DNA from: Dysosmobacter sp. Marseille-Q4140 | GTDB taxonomy: Bacteria; Bacillota; Clostridia; Oscillospirales; Oscillospiraceae | Direction: 5' to 3' | Length of the DNA stretch: 64,000 nucleotides | Assembly (NCBI GenBank): GCA_018228705.1 | Contig: CP073694.1 | Coordinates: 2,418,001 to 2,482,000, forward strand | Part shown: positions 49,574 through 57,845 of the stretch, piece by piece | Layout of the letters: the number at the start of each line of letters is the position of its first letter | Position numbering within the stretch: position 1 is the first letter of the stretch | Notes under the pieces: generated by a model | Told to the model about the DNA's origin: nothing | The model's database searches: none | The model's input: only the letters and a program-made list of their open reading frames with translations | Made by a program: the position numbers and the translations under genes

Positions 49574-51034
49574 TCAGCCGAAGAGGTGGATGAAGCCGAA
49601 GTCGTTCAGCTGGCCCAGCAGGATCAGGAACATACCCAGCGGAGTGACAATGTAAATGCAGATCTTGTAGAAGAGGTCGATCTTGGCGCTGCTGCTCAGA
49701 TGGACCTCCTCCAGTACGGTTTTGGGCTTGAGCTCCCAGGCTACCATCAGGCTCATCAGCAGCGCGCCCAGCGGCATGGCGATGCCCTCGGACATCATGT
49801 CCATGAAGTCCAGCCAGCAGTCGTTCCAGGTGTGGATGCCGAAGGTGGCCTGACCGGGAACCCACAGACCGTTGGAGCCCAGGCCGTCCACCGCAACCAG
49901 AATGGCCTCCACGGTGATGGCCAGGCACACGATCAGGACCACTTTGTGGCGGCTGGCAGTTTTGCCCTTTTCCGCGGCGCGGTCCAGGAAGAAGGTGGCG
50001 ACCACCTCCACCAGGGAGATGGCAGAGGAGATGGCGGCGATCAGGACCAGCAGGTAGAAGATCACGCCGAACAGGGGACCGGCGGTGCCCATGGCGTTGA
50101 ACACGTCCTGCAGCGTGACGAACAGCAGGTTGGGGCCGCTGAGCTTGATGTCGGCCACGTTCATGCCCTGGTTGATGCCGTTGGCCACGGCGGCGGGGAT
50201 GACGGCGAGGCCGGCCATCAGGGCCACCAGGGTATCGGAGAACACGATGACCACGGAGTTTTTCACCAGGTTCTCCTGCTTGCTGAGGTAGGAGCCGTAG
50301 GTGAACATGACGCCCATGGCCAGGGACAACGAGAAGAACATCTGACCGCCGGCGGTGGCCAGGACGGTGATGAAGTTGGGCGCCTCCGCAATAAAGCCGG
50401 CACTGACGGCGTAGCCGGGGACGAACATGAACTTCAGACCCTCCACGGCGTTGGGCAGGGTCAGGGCCCGGATGATAATGATGACCAGCATCACGAACAG
50501 GGCCGGCATGCCGATCTTGTTGAACTTCTCAATGCCGCCGGAGATGCCGCCCCGGTTGATGAGGAAGCAGATTACCAGGAACAGCAGGGTGAACACCACG
50601 CAGCCGAAGGGATTGGTCAGCATGGCGCTGAACAGCTCCGAGCCGGTGGAGAGCACCTCCGTACCGCCGAAGGCCAGGTTGCTCATGTTCAGGGACATGT
50701 ACTCAATGCAGTAGCCGCCCAGAACCGAGTAGAAGCTCATGATGATGAAGGGGGCAAAGACTGCCAGCCAGCCCACCCATTTGAACTTTTTGGACAGGGT
50801 GCGATAGCAGCCGATGACGCCCTTGCCGACTTTCCGGCCCATGGCCAGCTCGCTGACCATGACCACAAAGCCCACGAAGATGGCCAGGAACAGGTATGCG
50901 ATCAGGAAGGTAAAACCGCCGGACTTGCCCATCTTGTACGGGAAACCCCAGATGTTGCCAAGGCCGACGGCGGAGCCGATGGCAGCCAGCAGAAAGCCGA
51001 TATTGCTGCCCCAGGAACCTCGCTCATTTGACAT
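49574..51034 (-). CDS. Sodium-dependent NSS-family amino-acid/neurotransmitter-type symporter
   Basis: The 486-aa protein has twelve predicted helices and the NSS N-terminus WGSNIGFLLAAIGSAVGLGNIWGFPY, whose unwound TM1 binds sodium and substrate. ELAMGRKVGKG follows. It lies in the LeuT fold. The substrate is probably an amino acid. The ATG at 51034 follows GAGGGG. Confidence 0.94.
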   Translation of the reverse strand: MSNERGSWGSNIGFLLAAIGSAVGLGNIWGFPYKMGKSGGFTFLIAYLFLAIFVGFVVMVSELAMGRKVGKGVIGCYRTLSKKFKWVGWLAVFAPFIIMSFYSVLGGYCIEYMSLNMSNLAFGGTEVLSTGSELFSAMLTNPFGCVVFTLLFLVICFLINRGGISGGIEKFNKIGMPALFVMLVIIIIRALTLPNAVEGLKFMFVPGYAVSAGFIAEAPNFITVLATAGGQMFFSLSLAMGVMFTYGSYLSKQENLVKNSVVIVFSDTLVALMAGLAVIPAAVANGINQGMNVADIKLSGPNLLFVTLQDVFNAMGTAGPLFGVIFYLLVLIAAISSAISLVEVVATFFLDRAAEKGKTASRHKVVLIVCLAITVEAILVAVDGLGSNGLWVPGQATFGIHTWNDCWLDFMDMMSEGIAMPLGALLMSLMVAWELKPKTVLEEVHLSSSAKIDLFYKICIYIVTPLGMFLILLGQLNDFGFIHLFG

Positions 51035-51179
51035 AAAATTTCCCCTCTTTCCTATATGGATTTCTGTTAAAAATATACTACGTTCCGGTGCTCCCGTCAA
51101 GTGTCTTTCGTGGGAAGTGCCCAGATGTGTCTTTTTGCCATGGACAAATATTTCACAATTAAGGACAGGGTTTGAAAGT

Positions 51180-52583
51180 ATGTTGCAGTTTCAGTCAGTG
51201 ACAAAACGAGATGCGGCCCGGCTGCGGCGGTACTATCAGGGCTGTGATTTCGGCCTTTGCGAGTACTCCGTGGGCACCAAGCTCATGTGGCGCCGGGCGC
51301 TGCATCCCAGCTGGACCGAGGCGGCGGGCTGCCTGGTAGTCCGCAACGAGATCGACGGCCAGGTGGTGTTCGACTACCCGGTGCCCGGGCCGGAGGGCGA
51401 TGAGGACGCCGCGCTGGAGGCCATTGAGACTTACTGCCTGGAGCAGGGGCTCCCGCCGGTGATCTCCGTGGTTCCGGAGAGCAGGGCTCCCCGGCTGCTG
51501 GCCCGCTATCCCTACGCCCAGGTCAGCAATGTACGCACCTGGCAGGATTATGTGTACTACCGGGAGGACCTGCAGTTTTTCACCGGCCGCCGCTACTCCG
51601 GTCAGCGCAATCATATCAACAAGTTCCGCGCCGGCTGGCCGGAGGCCGCCTTCCGGCCCTTGACGGCGGCGGATGAGGCGATAATCGAGCGGTTCTGGCA
51701 GGACTATGAGGCGGAGTTCCCCAAGGGCAACAATGCCAAGGCCCTGGACGAGCTGGCCCTGGCCCGGAAGATGCTGAAGCTGGCGGGGAAATCCTGCTTC
51801 TTTACGGGGGGGCTTTTTGACGGAGAGAAGCTGATCGGCCTGTCTTTGTCGGAAAAGTGCGGCGACACGCTGATCATCCACATCGAAAAGGCCCTGTACT
51901 CCTACACCGGCGTGTACCCCACCCTGGTGCAGCTGGTGGCGGATGCATTCGGCGAGGGCTGCCAGTGGATCAACCGGGAGGACGACGCCGCAGACCGCGG
52001 CCTGCGGACCTCCAAGCTCCAGTACGGCCCTGCCAAGCTGGCCCCCAAGTACCGCTTCGAGCCCCAGAACGAGCTGATCCGCCATGTGGCGGCCATCCCG
52101 GGGCTGAAAACGGAGCGATTGACCCTCTCCGCCATCACCGAGGCGGATCTGCCCGCCTACAACGCCCTGGTGCTGGACGCTGGCCGGAACCGCTGGTGGG
52201 GCTATGACGACGTGGGCGGCCTGGGCGGACCGGTGACGCAGACCAGCTTCCTGGACGTGGCCCGCCGGGACTTTGAAAACCGCCAGGCGGTGAACTTCGC
52301 CGTGCGGCTGGACGGGCAGCTGATCGGCGAGGCGGTGCTCTACCGCTTCGACTGCCGTGGCGGCGCGGAGCTGGGCTGCCGCGTCGACGCCGCCCACGCC
52401 GGCTGCGGCTACGGCACCGAGGCCTTTGCCGCCGTGGCGGACTGGGCGCTGTACAAGGTGCACCTGAGCCGGGTGGTGGCCAAGTGCTACAAGGAGAACC
52501 AGGCCTCCTACAAGATGCTCTCGTCCTGTATGCGGAAAAAGGGAGAGGACGAGACCTTCTTCTATTTTGAAAAGCTGGTGTGA
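51180..52583 (+). CDS. DUF2156-GNAT fusion protein
   Basis: The 467-aa protein has an N-terminal DUF2156 region related to the aminoacyl-transfer domain of phosphatidylglycerol lysyltransferases (FQSVTKRDAARLRRYYQGCDFGLCEYS, RRYSGQRNHINKFR, CQWINREDDAADRGLRTSKLQYGPAKLAPKY). A C-terminal RimJ-type GNAT domain follows from about residue 305 (ETERLTLSAITEADLPAYNAL, GYGTEAFAAVADWAL, NQASYKML). Both halves are acyl- or aminoacyl-transfer folds. The ATG at 51180 has AAGGA about 18 bases upstream, so its site is weak. Confidence 0.88.
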   Translation: MLQFQSVTKRDAARLRRYYQGCDFGLCEYSVGTKLMWRRALHPSWTEAAGCLVVRNEIDGQVVFDYPVPGPEGDEDAALEAIETYCLEQGLPPVISVVPESRAPRLLARYPYAQVSNVRTWQDYVYYREDLQFFTGRRYSGQRNHINKFRAGWPEAAFRPLTAADEAIIERFWQDYEAEFPKGNNAKALDELALARKMLKLAGKSCFFTGGLFDGEKLIGLSLSEKCGDTLIIHIEKALYSYTGVYPTLVQLVADAFGEGCQWINREDDAADRGLRTSKLQYGPAKLAPKYRFEPQNELIRHVAAIPGLKTERLTLSAITEADLPAYNALVLDAGRNRWWGYDDVGGLGGPVTQTSFLDVARRDFENRQAVNFAVRLDGQLIGEAVLYRFDCRGGAELGCRVDAAHAGCGYGTEAFAAVADWALYKVHLSRVVAKCYKENQASYKMLSSCMRKKGEDETFFYFEKLV

Positions 52584-52592
52584 AGCGTGCGG

Positions 52593-52620
52593 AAAGGGCC
52601 GTCCCGAAGGGCGGCCCTTT
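52593..52620 (+). terminator. Terminator after the DUF2156-GNAT gene
   Basis: AAAGGGCCGTCC pairs with GGGCGGCCCTTT, followed by TTT. Confidence 0.8.
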
Positions 52621-52702
52621 TTTGCGGCGGGGCGCTGCGCCCTTGCGGCGGGAGCGGCGGTGTGCTATGCTGGGACCAGAACGAGGGAAGGAGGGCGGCG
52701 CC

Positions 52703-53161
52703 ATGAAAAAGCATCCCCTGGACAAACTGATGAACCGGCTGAGTCTGCTGGTGCTGGCGGGCGCCGCCGTGTTCCTCGCGGCGTACTGGCACCGCATCCC
52801 GGCCCGGGTGCCCATGCACTTCAACGCCGCCGGCCAGATCGACCGCTGGGGCAGTCAGGCGGAGCTGCTGATTTTGCCGGTGATCGCCTGGCTGATGTAC
52901 GGCCTTCTCACCGTGGTGGAGCAGTTCCCAAGCGCCTGGAACACCGGCGTGAAGGTGACGGAGGAGAACCGGGAGCGGGTCTACGCCCTGCTGGCCCACA
53001 TGCTCAGCACGCTGAAATTCCTGATGGTGGTCCTGTTTGCCTGGATCACCGTCTGGTGCGCCCTGGCCCGGCCCCTGCCGGTGTGGTTTTTGCCGGTGGT
53101 GCTGATCGCCTTGTTCGGGGACATGATCTACTGGCTGGTCCGCCTCTTCCGGGCCCGGTAG
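52703..53161 (+). CDS. DUF1648 membrane protein
   Basis: The 152-aa protein has three to four hydrophobic segments and the DUF1648 signature IPARVPMHFNAAGQIDRWGS. Members resemble the N-terminal part of SdpI immunity proteins, but this one lacks the SdpI domain. GGAAGGAGGG precedes the ATG. Function is unknown. Confidence 0.85.
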   Translation: MKKHPLDKLMNRLSLLVLAGAAVFLAAYWHRIPARVPMHFNAAGQIDRWGSQAELLILPVIAWLMYGLLTVVEQFPSAWNTGVKVTEENRERVYALLAHMLSTLKFLMVVLFAWITVWCALARPLPVWFLPVVLIALFGDMIYWLVRLFRAR

Positions 53162-53188
53162 GCCCATACAGGCAGATATATCGAAAAC

Positions 53189-53214
53189 GGCCCGGACGCA
53201 TATGCGTCCGGGCC
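53189..53214. terminator. Convergent terminator
   Basis: GGCCCGGACGCA pairs with TGCGTCCGGGCC, followed by TTGTTTTG. Confidence 0.85.
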
Positions 53215-53226
53215 TTGTTTTGCGGT

Positions 53227-53628
53227 TCAGTTCTCCGGGGTCAGATACTCCGGGCCGAAGCTGTGGGGCAGAAGCTCCGGGAGGGTGAAGGTCCGCTCCT
53301 GCCCGGCGCCGTTGAGGCAGATGATCTCGATATTCGGCGCGAACTCCCGCAGCACCTGGCGGCACACGGCGCAGGGCACGCAGAAATCGTCGCACCGGCC
53401 GGCTACGGCGATGCGCACAAAGTCCCGGTGCCCCTCGCTGACGGCCTTGGCCACCGCCGTCCGCTCGGCGCAGATGGTGGGGGAGAAGGCGGCGTTTTCA
53501 ATGTTGCAGCCGGTGAACACGGTGCCGTCGGCGCACTCCAGGGCGGCGCCCACGGGGAAGTGGGAGTAGGGGCAGTAGGACCGGTCCAGCATGGCGACGG
53601 CCGCGGCCTTCAGTTCGTCTCGGGTCAT
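53227..53628 (-). CDS. cdd: Cytidine deaminase
   Basis: The 133-aa enzyme deaminates cytidine and deoxycytidine to uridine forms. The zinc and catalytic residues are in TICAERTAV (Cys, Glu) and PCAVCRQVL (two Cys); SYCPYSHFPVGAAL and CNIENAAF bind substrate. It belongs functionally with the nucleoside uptake and deo genes, though it is 15 kb away. Confidence 0.96.
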   Translation of the reverse strand: MTRDELKAAAVAMLDRSYCPYSHFPVGAALECADGTVFTGCNIENAAFSPTICAERTAVAKAVSEGHRDFVRIAVAGRCDDFCVPCAVCRQVLREFAPNIEIICLNGAGQERTFTLPELLPHSFGPEYLTPEN

Positions 53629-53654
53629 GAAACCCCTCCTTCAAGAAAATACGC

Positions 53655-54008
53655 TCAGCCGATGGTCTGGAGCTCCACGGCCGCCACCGGCAGCGTGTCC
53701 AGCTCCGTGTCCGGGTCGGAGATCTCCGAGGTGTCGTACCGGACGGTCACCCAGCCGCCCAGCGTGGGGGCGTCATAGAGGTCCACCCACAGGCTGGACA
53801 GGGCGTCGGATACGTCCTGGGGCTCGCCCCAGGCGTCCAGCAGGTCCTGGCGGCGGAACCCGGCCAGGGCCTCGGTGGCCTCCTCGTCGGTCATGGCCTC
53901 CACCTCTGAAAGAGGGGGGACCTCCGCCGCCTTCTCAGCGGAGCCGCAGGCGGTCAGCGCCGTCACTGCCAGCAGCGACAGCAGGAACAAAAAGACGCGC
54001 TGTCTCAT
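53655..54008 (-). CDS. Small lipoprotein, function unknown
   Basis: The 117-aa protein has a lipobox (LLAVTALTAC) and an acidic mature domain (EVEAMTDEEATEALAGFRRQDLLDAWGEPQDV...LWVDLYDAP) resembling SmpA/BamE-like small lipoprotein folds by pattern only. GGAGGCG lies upstream of its ATG. It lies 24 bp beyond the deacetylase-like gene end, so both may be co-transcribed. Confidence 0.75.
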   Translation of the reverse strand: MRQRVFLFLLSLLAVTALTACGSAEKAAEVPPLSEVEAMTDEEATEALAGFRRQDLLDAWGEPQDVSDALSSLWVDLYDAPTLGGWVTVRYDTSEISDPDTELDTLPVAAVELQTIG

Positions 54009-54032
54009 GGGAGGACGCCTCCTTTTTCATGT

Positions 54033-55274
54033 TCAGTCCCAGTCGATCTCCCGCTGGGGCCGGACTGCTACATCCATAATATCCTTTGCGTCGTAGAATT
54101 GCAAGTACCGGTCCCGGGAGTGGCGCAGGGTGGTGCCGTCCGGGTGGAGCCGGTCGCAGATGACCGCGCAGATGTCCTTTTTGATGTAGCTGAAGCTCTC
54201 GATGCCAACGGAGGCGAACACCCGGAAGCCCTGGCTCTGGAGGTACTGGAACACGGGGCCGGTGTTCTGCCAGTCGTTGCCGTCGGGCCGCTCGCCGTGG
54301 GGGTAGAAGAGGATGGTGGTGGGGCCCACCAGGCTGCCAACCTCGTCAAGCCACCGCTCCGTGTCCGCCTGGATGGACTCCAGGGACTTGGCGCCCAGGC
54401 GGATGTGGCCCCAGGTGTGGCTGCCGAAGGTCCAGCCGGTGCGCTTGAGCTCGGCGATGATGGGCTTGACCGCCTCGATCTCCCTCTGGCGATTGGCCTC
54501 CTGGGCCTCGGTCCAGCTCTTGGTGTCGGTCTGGGTGCGGTAGCCCAGGATCCCCTCATAGCCGGTGAGGCTCAGGCAGCCCTTGGCGCCGAAGGGGGAG
54601 AAGTCCGGGTGCTCCTCCACGAACTTGTCCAGGATGGGCACCGCGTCCAGGTCCCGGCTGACCACCTCCGCCCCCTGGGGGTCCTTGCCGTAGGAGGCGA
54701 TCTTGCCGTCCTCCCCGAGGATGAGCTTCCAGGTAAAGCCGTTGGTGAGCATATACTCGTAGTAGTTCACGTCGTCGTAGGAGAGGATCAGGGGCTTCTT
54801 GCCCTCGGGGAGGTAGAGGGTGTTCTTCACCATTTTGGGCGTGCCGTCCTCGCCGGTGGTCTCGCTCCACACGTCGGCGATGTCCACCAGCACGTAGCCC
54901 TTGTCATAGACGCTCTGGAGGATCTTGTTGTACTCATCCACGGTGACCATGTAGTCGTCGATGCCGTTGGCCTGATTGTCCCCGTCGAAGGCCAGCTCCG
55001 GGTAGGCCACCACCGGGTGGAAGAACAGGTGCTCCACGATGCCGTCGTAGGCGGCGTAGGTCACCCCGTCCCGGGTGCCGCCCTCGGGCATCACCGTGGG
55101 GTCGTAAATGTCATAGGGCTCCGGCTCCGGGGGCGCGGGCTCTTCCTCCGCCTCCTGGGCGGAGGTATCTTCTTCAGCGGCATCCGGGTCCTCTGACGGG
55201 GCCGGGGATCCGCCGCAGGCGGTCAGGGAGAACAGCAGGAAACAGGCGAGCAGGAATGAGAGAAAGCGGCGCAT
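54033..55274 (-). CDS. Polysaccharide-deacetylase-like lipoprotein
   Basis: The 413-aa protein has a lipobox (LLFSLTACGG), an acidic Pro/Glu-rich linker, then a NodB-like region: LILSYDDVNYYEYM has the first catalytic Asp pair (SYDD), FGSHTWGHIRLG the metal His residues, and TILFYPHGERPD a later motif. Deacetylases with this pattern modify cell-wall glycans; the insert between motifs 1 and 2 is longer than usual. The ATG at 55274 follows AAAGGA. Confidence 0.87.
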   Translation of the reverse strand: MRRFLSFLLACFLLFSLTACGGSPAPSEDPDAAEEDTSAQEAEEEPAPPEPEPYDIYDPTVMPEGGTRDGVTYAAYDGIVEHLFFHPVVAYPELAFDGDNQANGIDDYMVTVDEYNKILQSVYDKGYVLVDIADVWSETTGEDGTPKMVKNTLYLPEGKKPLILSYDDVNYYEYMLTNGFTWKLILGEDGKIASYGKDPQGAEVVSRDLDAVPILDKFVEEHPDFSPFGAKGCLSLTGYEGILGYRTQTDTKSWTEAQEANRQREIEAVKPIIAELKRTGWTFGSHTWGHIRLGAKSLESIQADTERWLDEVGSLVGPTTILFYPHGERPDGNDWQNTGPVFQYLQSQGFRVFASVGIESFSYIKKDICAVICDRLHPDGTTLRHSRDRYLQFYDAKDIMDVAVRPQREIDWD

Positions 55275-55431
55275 GGCGGGACGTTCCTTTCTGTCGAATT
55301 TAGTCGATCTCAGTATATCAGGAATTCCCGCCGGAGAGAAGAACAAAAAGATGACAAAAGAAACAGGATGGTAAAAAGACGGTCCTTGCGGAGCCGCCTT
55401 TCACCGTATACGAGGGCCCCGTACCGAGCCG

Positions 55432-55788
55432 CTACCGCTTGTCCCCGGGCCGGAACACCAGGGCCATGACCAGCCCCGCCACCACCGCCGCCGCGATGCC
55501 CCCGGCGGTGGCGGAGAGGCCGCCGGTCAGGACCCCCAGCCAGCCCTCCTCCGCCACGGCGGTCTCCACGCCCTTTGCCAGGGCGTGGCCGAAGCCGGTC
55601 AGGGGCACCGTGGCCCCGGCGCCGCCCCAGTCGGCGATGGGCTGATACAGCCCCAGGGCGCTGAGGGCCACCCCGGCCACCACGTACCCGGTGAGGATGC
55701 GGGCGGGGGTCAGCTGGGTCCGGTCAATGAGGATCTGCCCCACGGCGCAGAGGATGCCGCCGCAGAGGAACGCCTTGAGATAGTCCAT
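55432..55788 (-). CDS. spoVAE: Stage V sporulation protein AE
   Basis: The 118-aa membrane protein has YLKAFLCGGILCAVGQILIDRTQLTPARILTGYVVAGVAL and TVPLTGFGHALAKGVE, the SpoVAE (SpoVAEb) signature. It helps move dipicolinic acid into the forespore. spoVAC and spoVAD are not adjacent here. The ATG at 55788 follows GGGAGG. Confidence 0.93.
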   Translation of the reverse strand: MDYLKAFLCGGILCAVGQILIDRTQLTPARILTGYVVAGVALSALGLYQPIADWGGAGATVPLTGFGHALAKGVETAVAEEGWLGVLTGGLSATAGGIAAAVVAGLVMALVFRPGDKR

Positions 55789-55862
55789 ATGCCTGCCTCC
55801 CGGAAATCTGTTTTTCACAGGTTTCCCCGTCGCCGGGAGATTATGCGCAAGAGGCCGGAAAC

Positions 55863-55899
55863 GGACGGACGGGGCCGGAATTTCCGGCCCCGTCCGTCC
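55863..55899 (-). terminator. Long perfect hairpin downstream of amt
   Basis: An 18-bp perfect stem with minimal loop, 30 bp beyond the amt stop. No T tract on the minus strand. Confidence 0.6.
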
Positions 55900-55928
55900 T
55901 GTTTAAGAGGAAAAAGGGATGCGTTTAT

Positions 55929-57641
55929 TCACTCGGCGTCCTGAAGGGCGTCGTAGCCCTCTTCGCCGGTGCGGACTTTGATGACGTTCTCCACGTCGCA
56001 CACGAAGATCTTGCCGTCGCCGATGTGGCCGGTGTAGAGGACCCGCTTGGCGGTCTCCACCACCAGGGCCACGGGCACCTTGCACACCACGATGGACACC
56101 TGGATGCTGGGCAGCATGGTGGCCTCCACCCTGGCGCCTCGGAAGTAGCCTTCGGTCTTGCCCCGCTGCTCGCCGCAGCCCATGACGTTGGTGGCGGTCA
56201 TGCCGGTGATGCCGATGTCGAACATGGCCCGCTTCAATGCGTCGAACCGCTCCATCTTGCACAGGATCTCCACCCGGGTGATCTTCACGCCGCCCGGGGC
56301 GGCCTTCACGGGAGAGGGCACCGTCTCCACCGGAACGGCCTTCTCCACCGGCACCTCCGCTGCCGCCGGAACGGCGGGCAGGGGCAGGCCGTCGGGGGTG
56401 TCGTCATAGACGAAGGCGAAGCCGCCGTAGGCGGAGGGCAGGCCGTGCTCGGTGACGTCTAGGCCCTTGAGTTCCTCCTCCGGGCTGACTCGCAGGCCGA
56501 TGGTGTGCTTGATGACGAGGAACACAATGGTGATCATCACCGCGGCCCAGAGGGCCGTGGCGCCCACGCCGATGCACTGGGTCAGGAAGAAGGAGGCGCC
56601 GTGGCCGTAGAGCAGGCCCTCGGAGGTGGAGAGCAGGCCGGTGAGGAGCGTGCCCGCCGCGCCGCACACGCCGTGGACGGAGATGGCGCCCACCGGGTCG
56701 TCGATCTTCAAAACGGAATCGAAGAAGCCAACGGAGATGGGAAGCAGCAGTCCCGCTACGATGCCGATGACGGCGGCGCCGGCGGGGGAGACCACGTCGC
56801 ACCCGGCGGTGACGGCCACCAGGCCCGCCAGGGCGGCGTTGAGGGTCATGCCCACGTCGGGCTTGCCGTGGCGCAGCCAGGTGTAGACCATGGTGACCAC
56901 GCAGGCCACGGCGGGGGCCATATTGGTGGTGACGAAGATGAGGCCTGCGGAGGCGATGGCGTCGTCCCCGGTCATGGAGACCGTGGAGCAGCCGTTGAAG
57001 CCGAACCAGCAGAACCAGAGGATAAACACCCCCAGGGCGCCCAGGGACAGGTTGTGGCCTAAGATAGCCCGGGGCTTGCCGTCCTTGTCGTACTTGCCCA
57101 TCCGGGGCCCCAGGATGGCGGCGCCGATGGCGGCGCAGACGCCGCCCACCATGTGGACCGCCGTGGATCCGGCGAAGTCATGGAACCCCAGCTGGCTCAG
57201 CCAGCCGCCGCCCCAGATCCAGTGGCCGGAGACGGGGTAGATGAACGCGGAGATGCAGAAGGAGTAGATGCAGTAGGAGACGAATTTCGTCCGCTCCGCC
57301 ATGGAACCGGAGACGATGGTGGCGGAGGTGGCGCAGAATACGGTCTGGAAAATGAGATAGGCCAGCAGCGGCACGCCCGCGGGCAGGATGGCGGAATAGT
57401 CGCCCCGGACAAAGGGGTCAAAGCCGCCGATGATGGCCCCGGACCCGGCGAACATCAGGCCGAAGCCCAAAATCCAGTAGGTGGGGGTGCCGATGCAGAA
57501 GTCCATGAGGTTTTTCATGAGGATGTTGCCGGTGTTCTTGGCCCGGGTGAAGCCCGCCTCGCACATGGCAAAGCCGGCCTGCATCAAAAAGACAAGGGCT
57601 GCTCCCAGCAGGACCCAGATGGTGTTGACGGATGAATACAT
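55929..57641 (-). CDS. amt: Ammonium transporter fused to a P-II signalling domain
   Basis: The 570-aa protein has an Amt region of about 420 aa (NTIWVLLGAALVFLMQAGFAMCEAGFTRAKNTGNI, FDFAGSTAVHMVGG-like, the twin His pore) followed by a Pro/Ala/Val-rich linker and a complete P-II domain (ITRVEILCKMERFDALKRAMFDIGITGMTATNVMGCGEQRG...YFRGARVEATMLPSIQVSIVV...GHIGDGKIFVCDVENVIKVRTGEEG). P-II proteins block Amt channels; here the regulator is built in. The T-loop lacks the usual uridylylated Tyr context but keeps GxGxQ. The ATG at 57641 follows GGGAGGG. Confidence 0.95.
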   Translation of the reverse strand: MYSSVNTIWVLLGAALVFLMQAGFAMCEAGFTRAKNTGNILMKNLMDFCIGTPTYWILGFGLMFAGSGAIIGGFDPFVRGDYSAILPAGVPLLAYLIFQTVFCATSATIVSGSMAERTKFVSYCIYSFCISAFIYPVSGHWIWGGGWLSQLGFHDFAGSTAVHMVGGVCAAIGAAILGPRMGKYDKDGKPRAILGHNLSLGALGVFILWFCWFGFNGCSTVSMTGDDAIASAGLIFVTTNMAPAVACVVTMVYTWLRHGKPDVGMTLNAALAGLVAVTAGCDVVSPAGAAVIGIVAGLLLPISVGFFDSVLKIDDPVGAISVHGVCGAAGTLLTGLLSTSEGLLYGHGASFFLTQCIGVGATALWAAVMITIVFLVIKHTIGLRVSPEEELKGLDVTEHGLPSAYGGFAFVYDDTPDGLPLPAVPAAAEVPVEKAVPVETVPSPVKAAPGGVKITRVEILCKMERFDALKRAMFDIGITGMTATNVMGCGEQRGKTEGYFRGARVEATMLPSIQVSIVVCKVPVALVVETAKRVLYTGHIGDGKIFVCDVENVIKVRTGEEGYDALQDAE

Positions 57642-57709
57642 GGTGTTCCCTCCCTGACCACCGGCGGCGGGCCGGGCCGGCTTCCGACCCGCGCCGGGAA
57701 AAAATAAAG

Positions 57710-57750
57710 GGCAAGGGCGCCTGAGAGATCTTCTCACAGGCGCCCTTGCC
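57710..57750 (-). terminator. Strong terminator between gltD and amt, downstream of a putative amt promoter
   Basis: GGCAAGGGCGCCTG pairs with CAGGCGCCCTTGCC with an extra inner stem (TGAGA/TCTCA); on the minus strand CCTTTATTTTTT follows. It would end gltBD transcripts, but also lies after the promoter at 57764-57793 and before amt. Confidence 0.85.
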
Positions 57751-57763
57751 TTTTGATGCAAAG

Positions 57764-57793
57764 ACTTTACCACGGGGGACGGGAAATCGTCAA
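57764..57793 (-). promoter_or_regulatory. Putative amt promoter
   Basis: On the minus strand TTGACG (57793-57788), 18 bp, TAAAGT (57769-57764). Confidence 0.6.
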
Positions 57794-57845
57794 CGTGCGA
57801 TTTTCACAACGCTTTTTGGGGATTTTTTGAAAATTTCTCCGCCTG

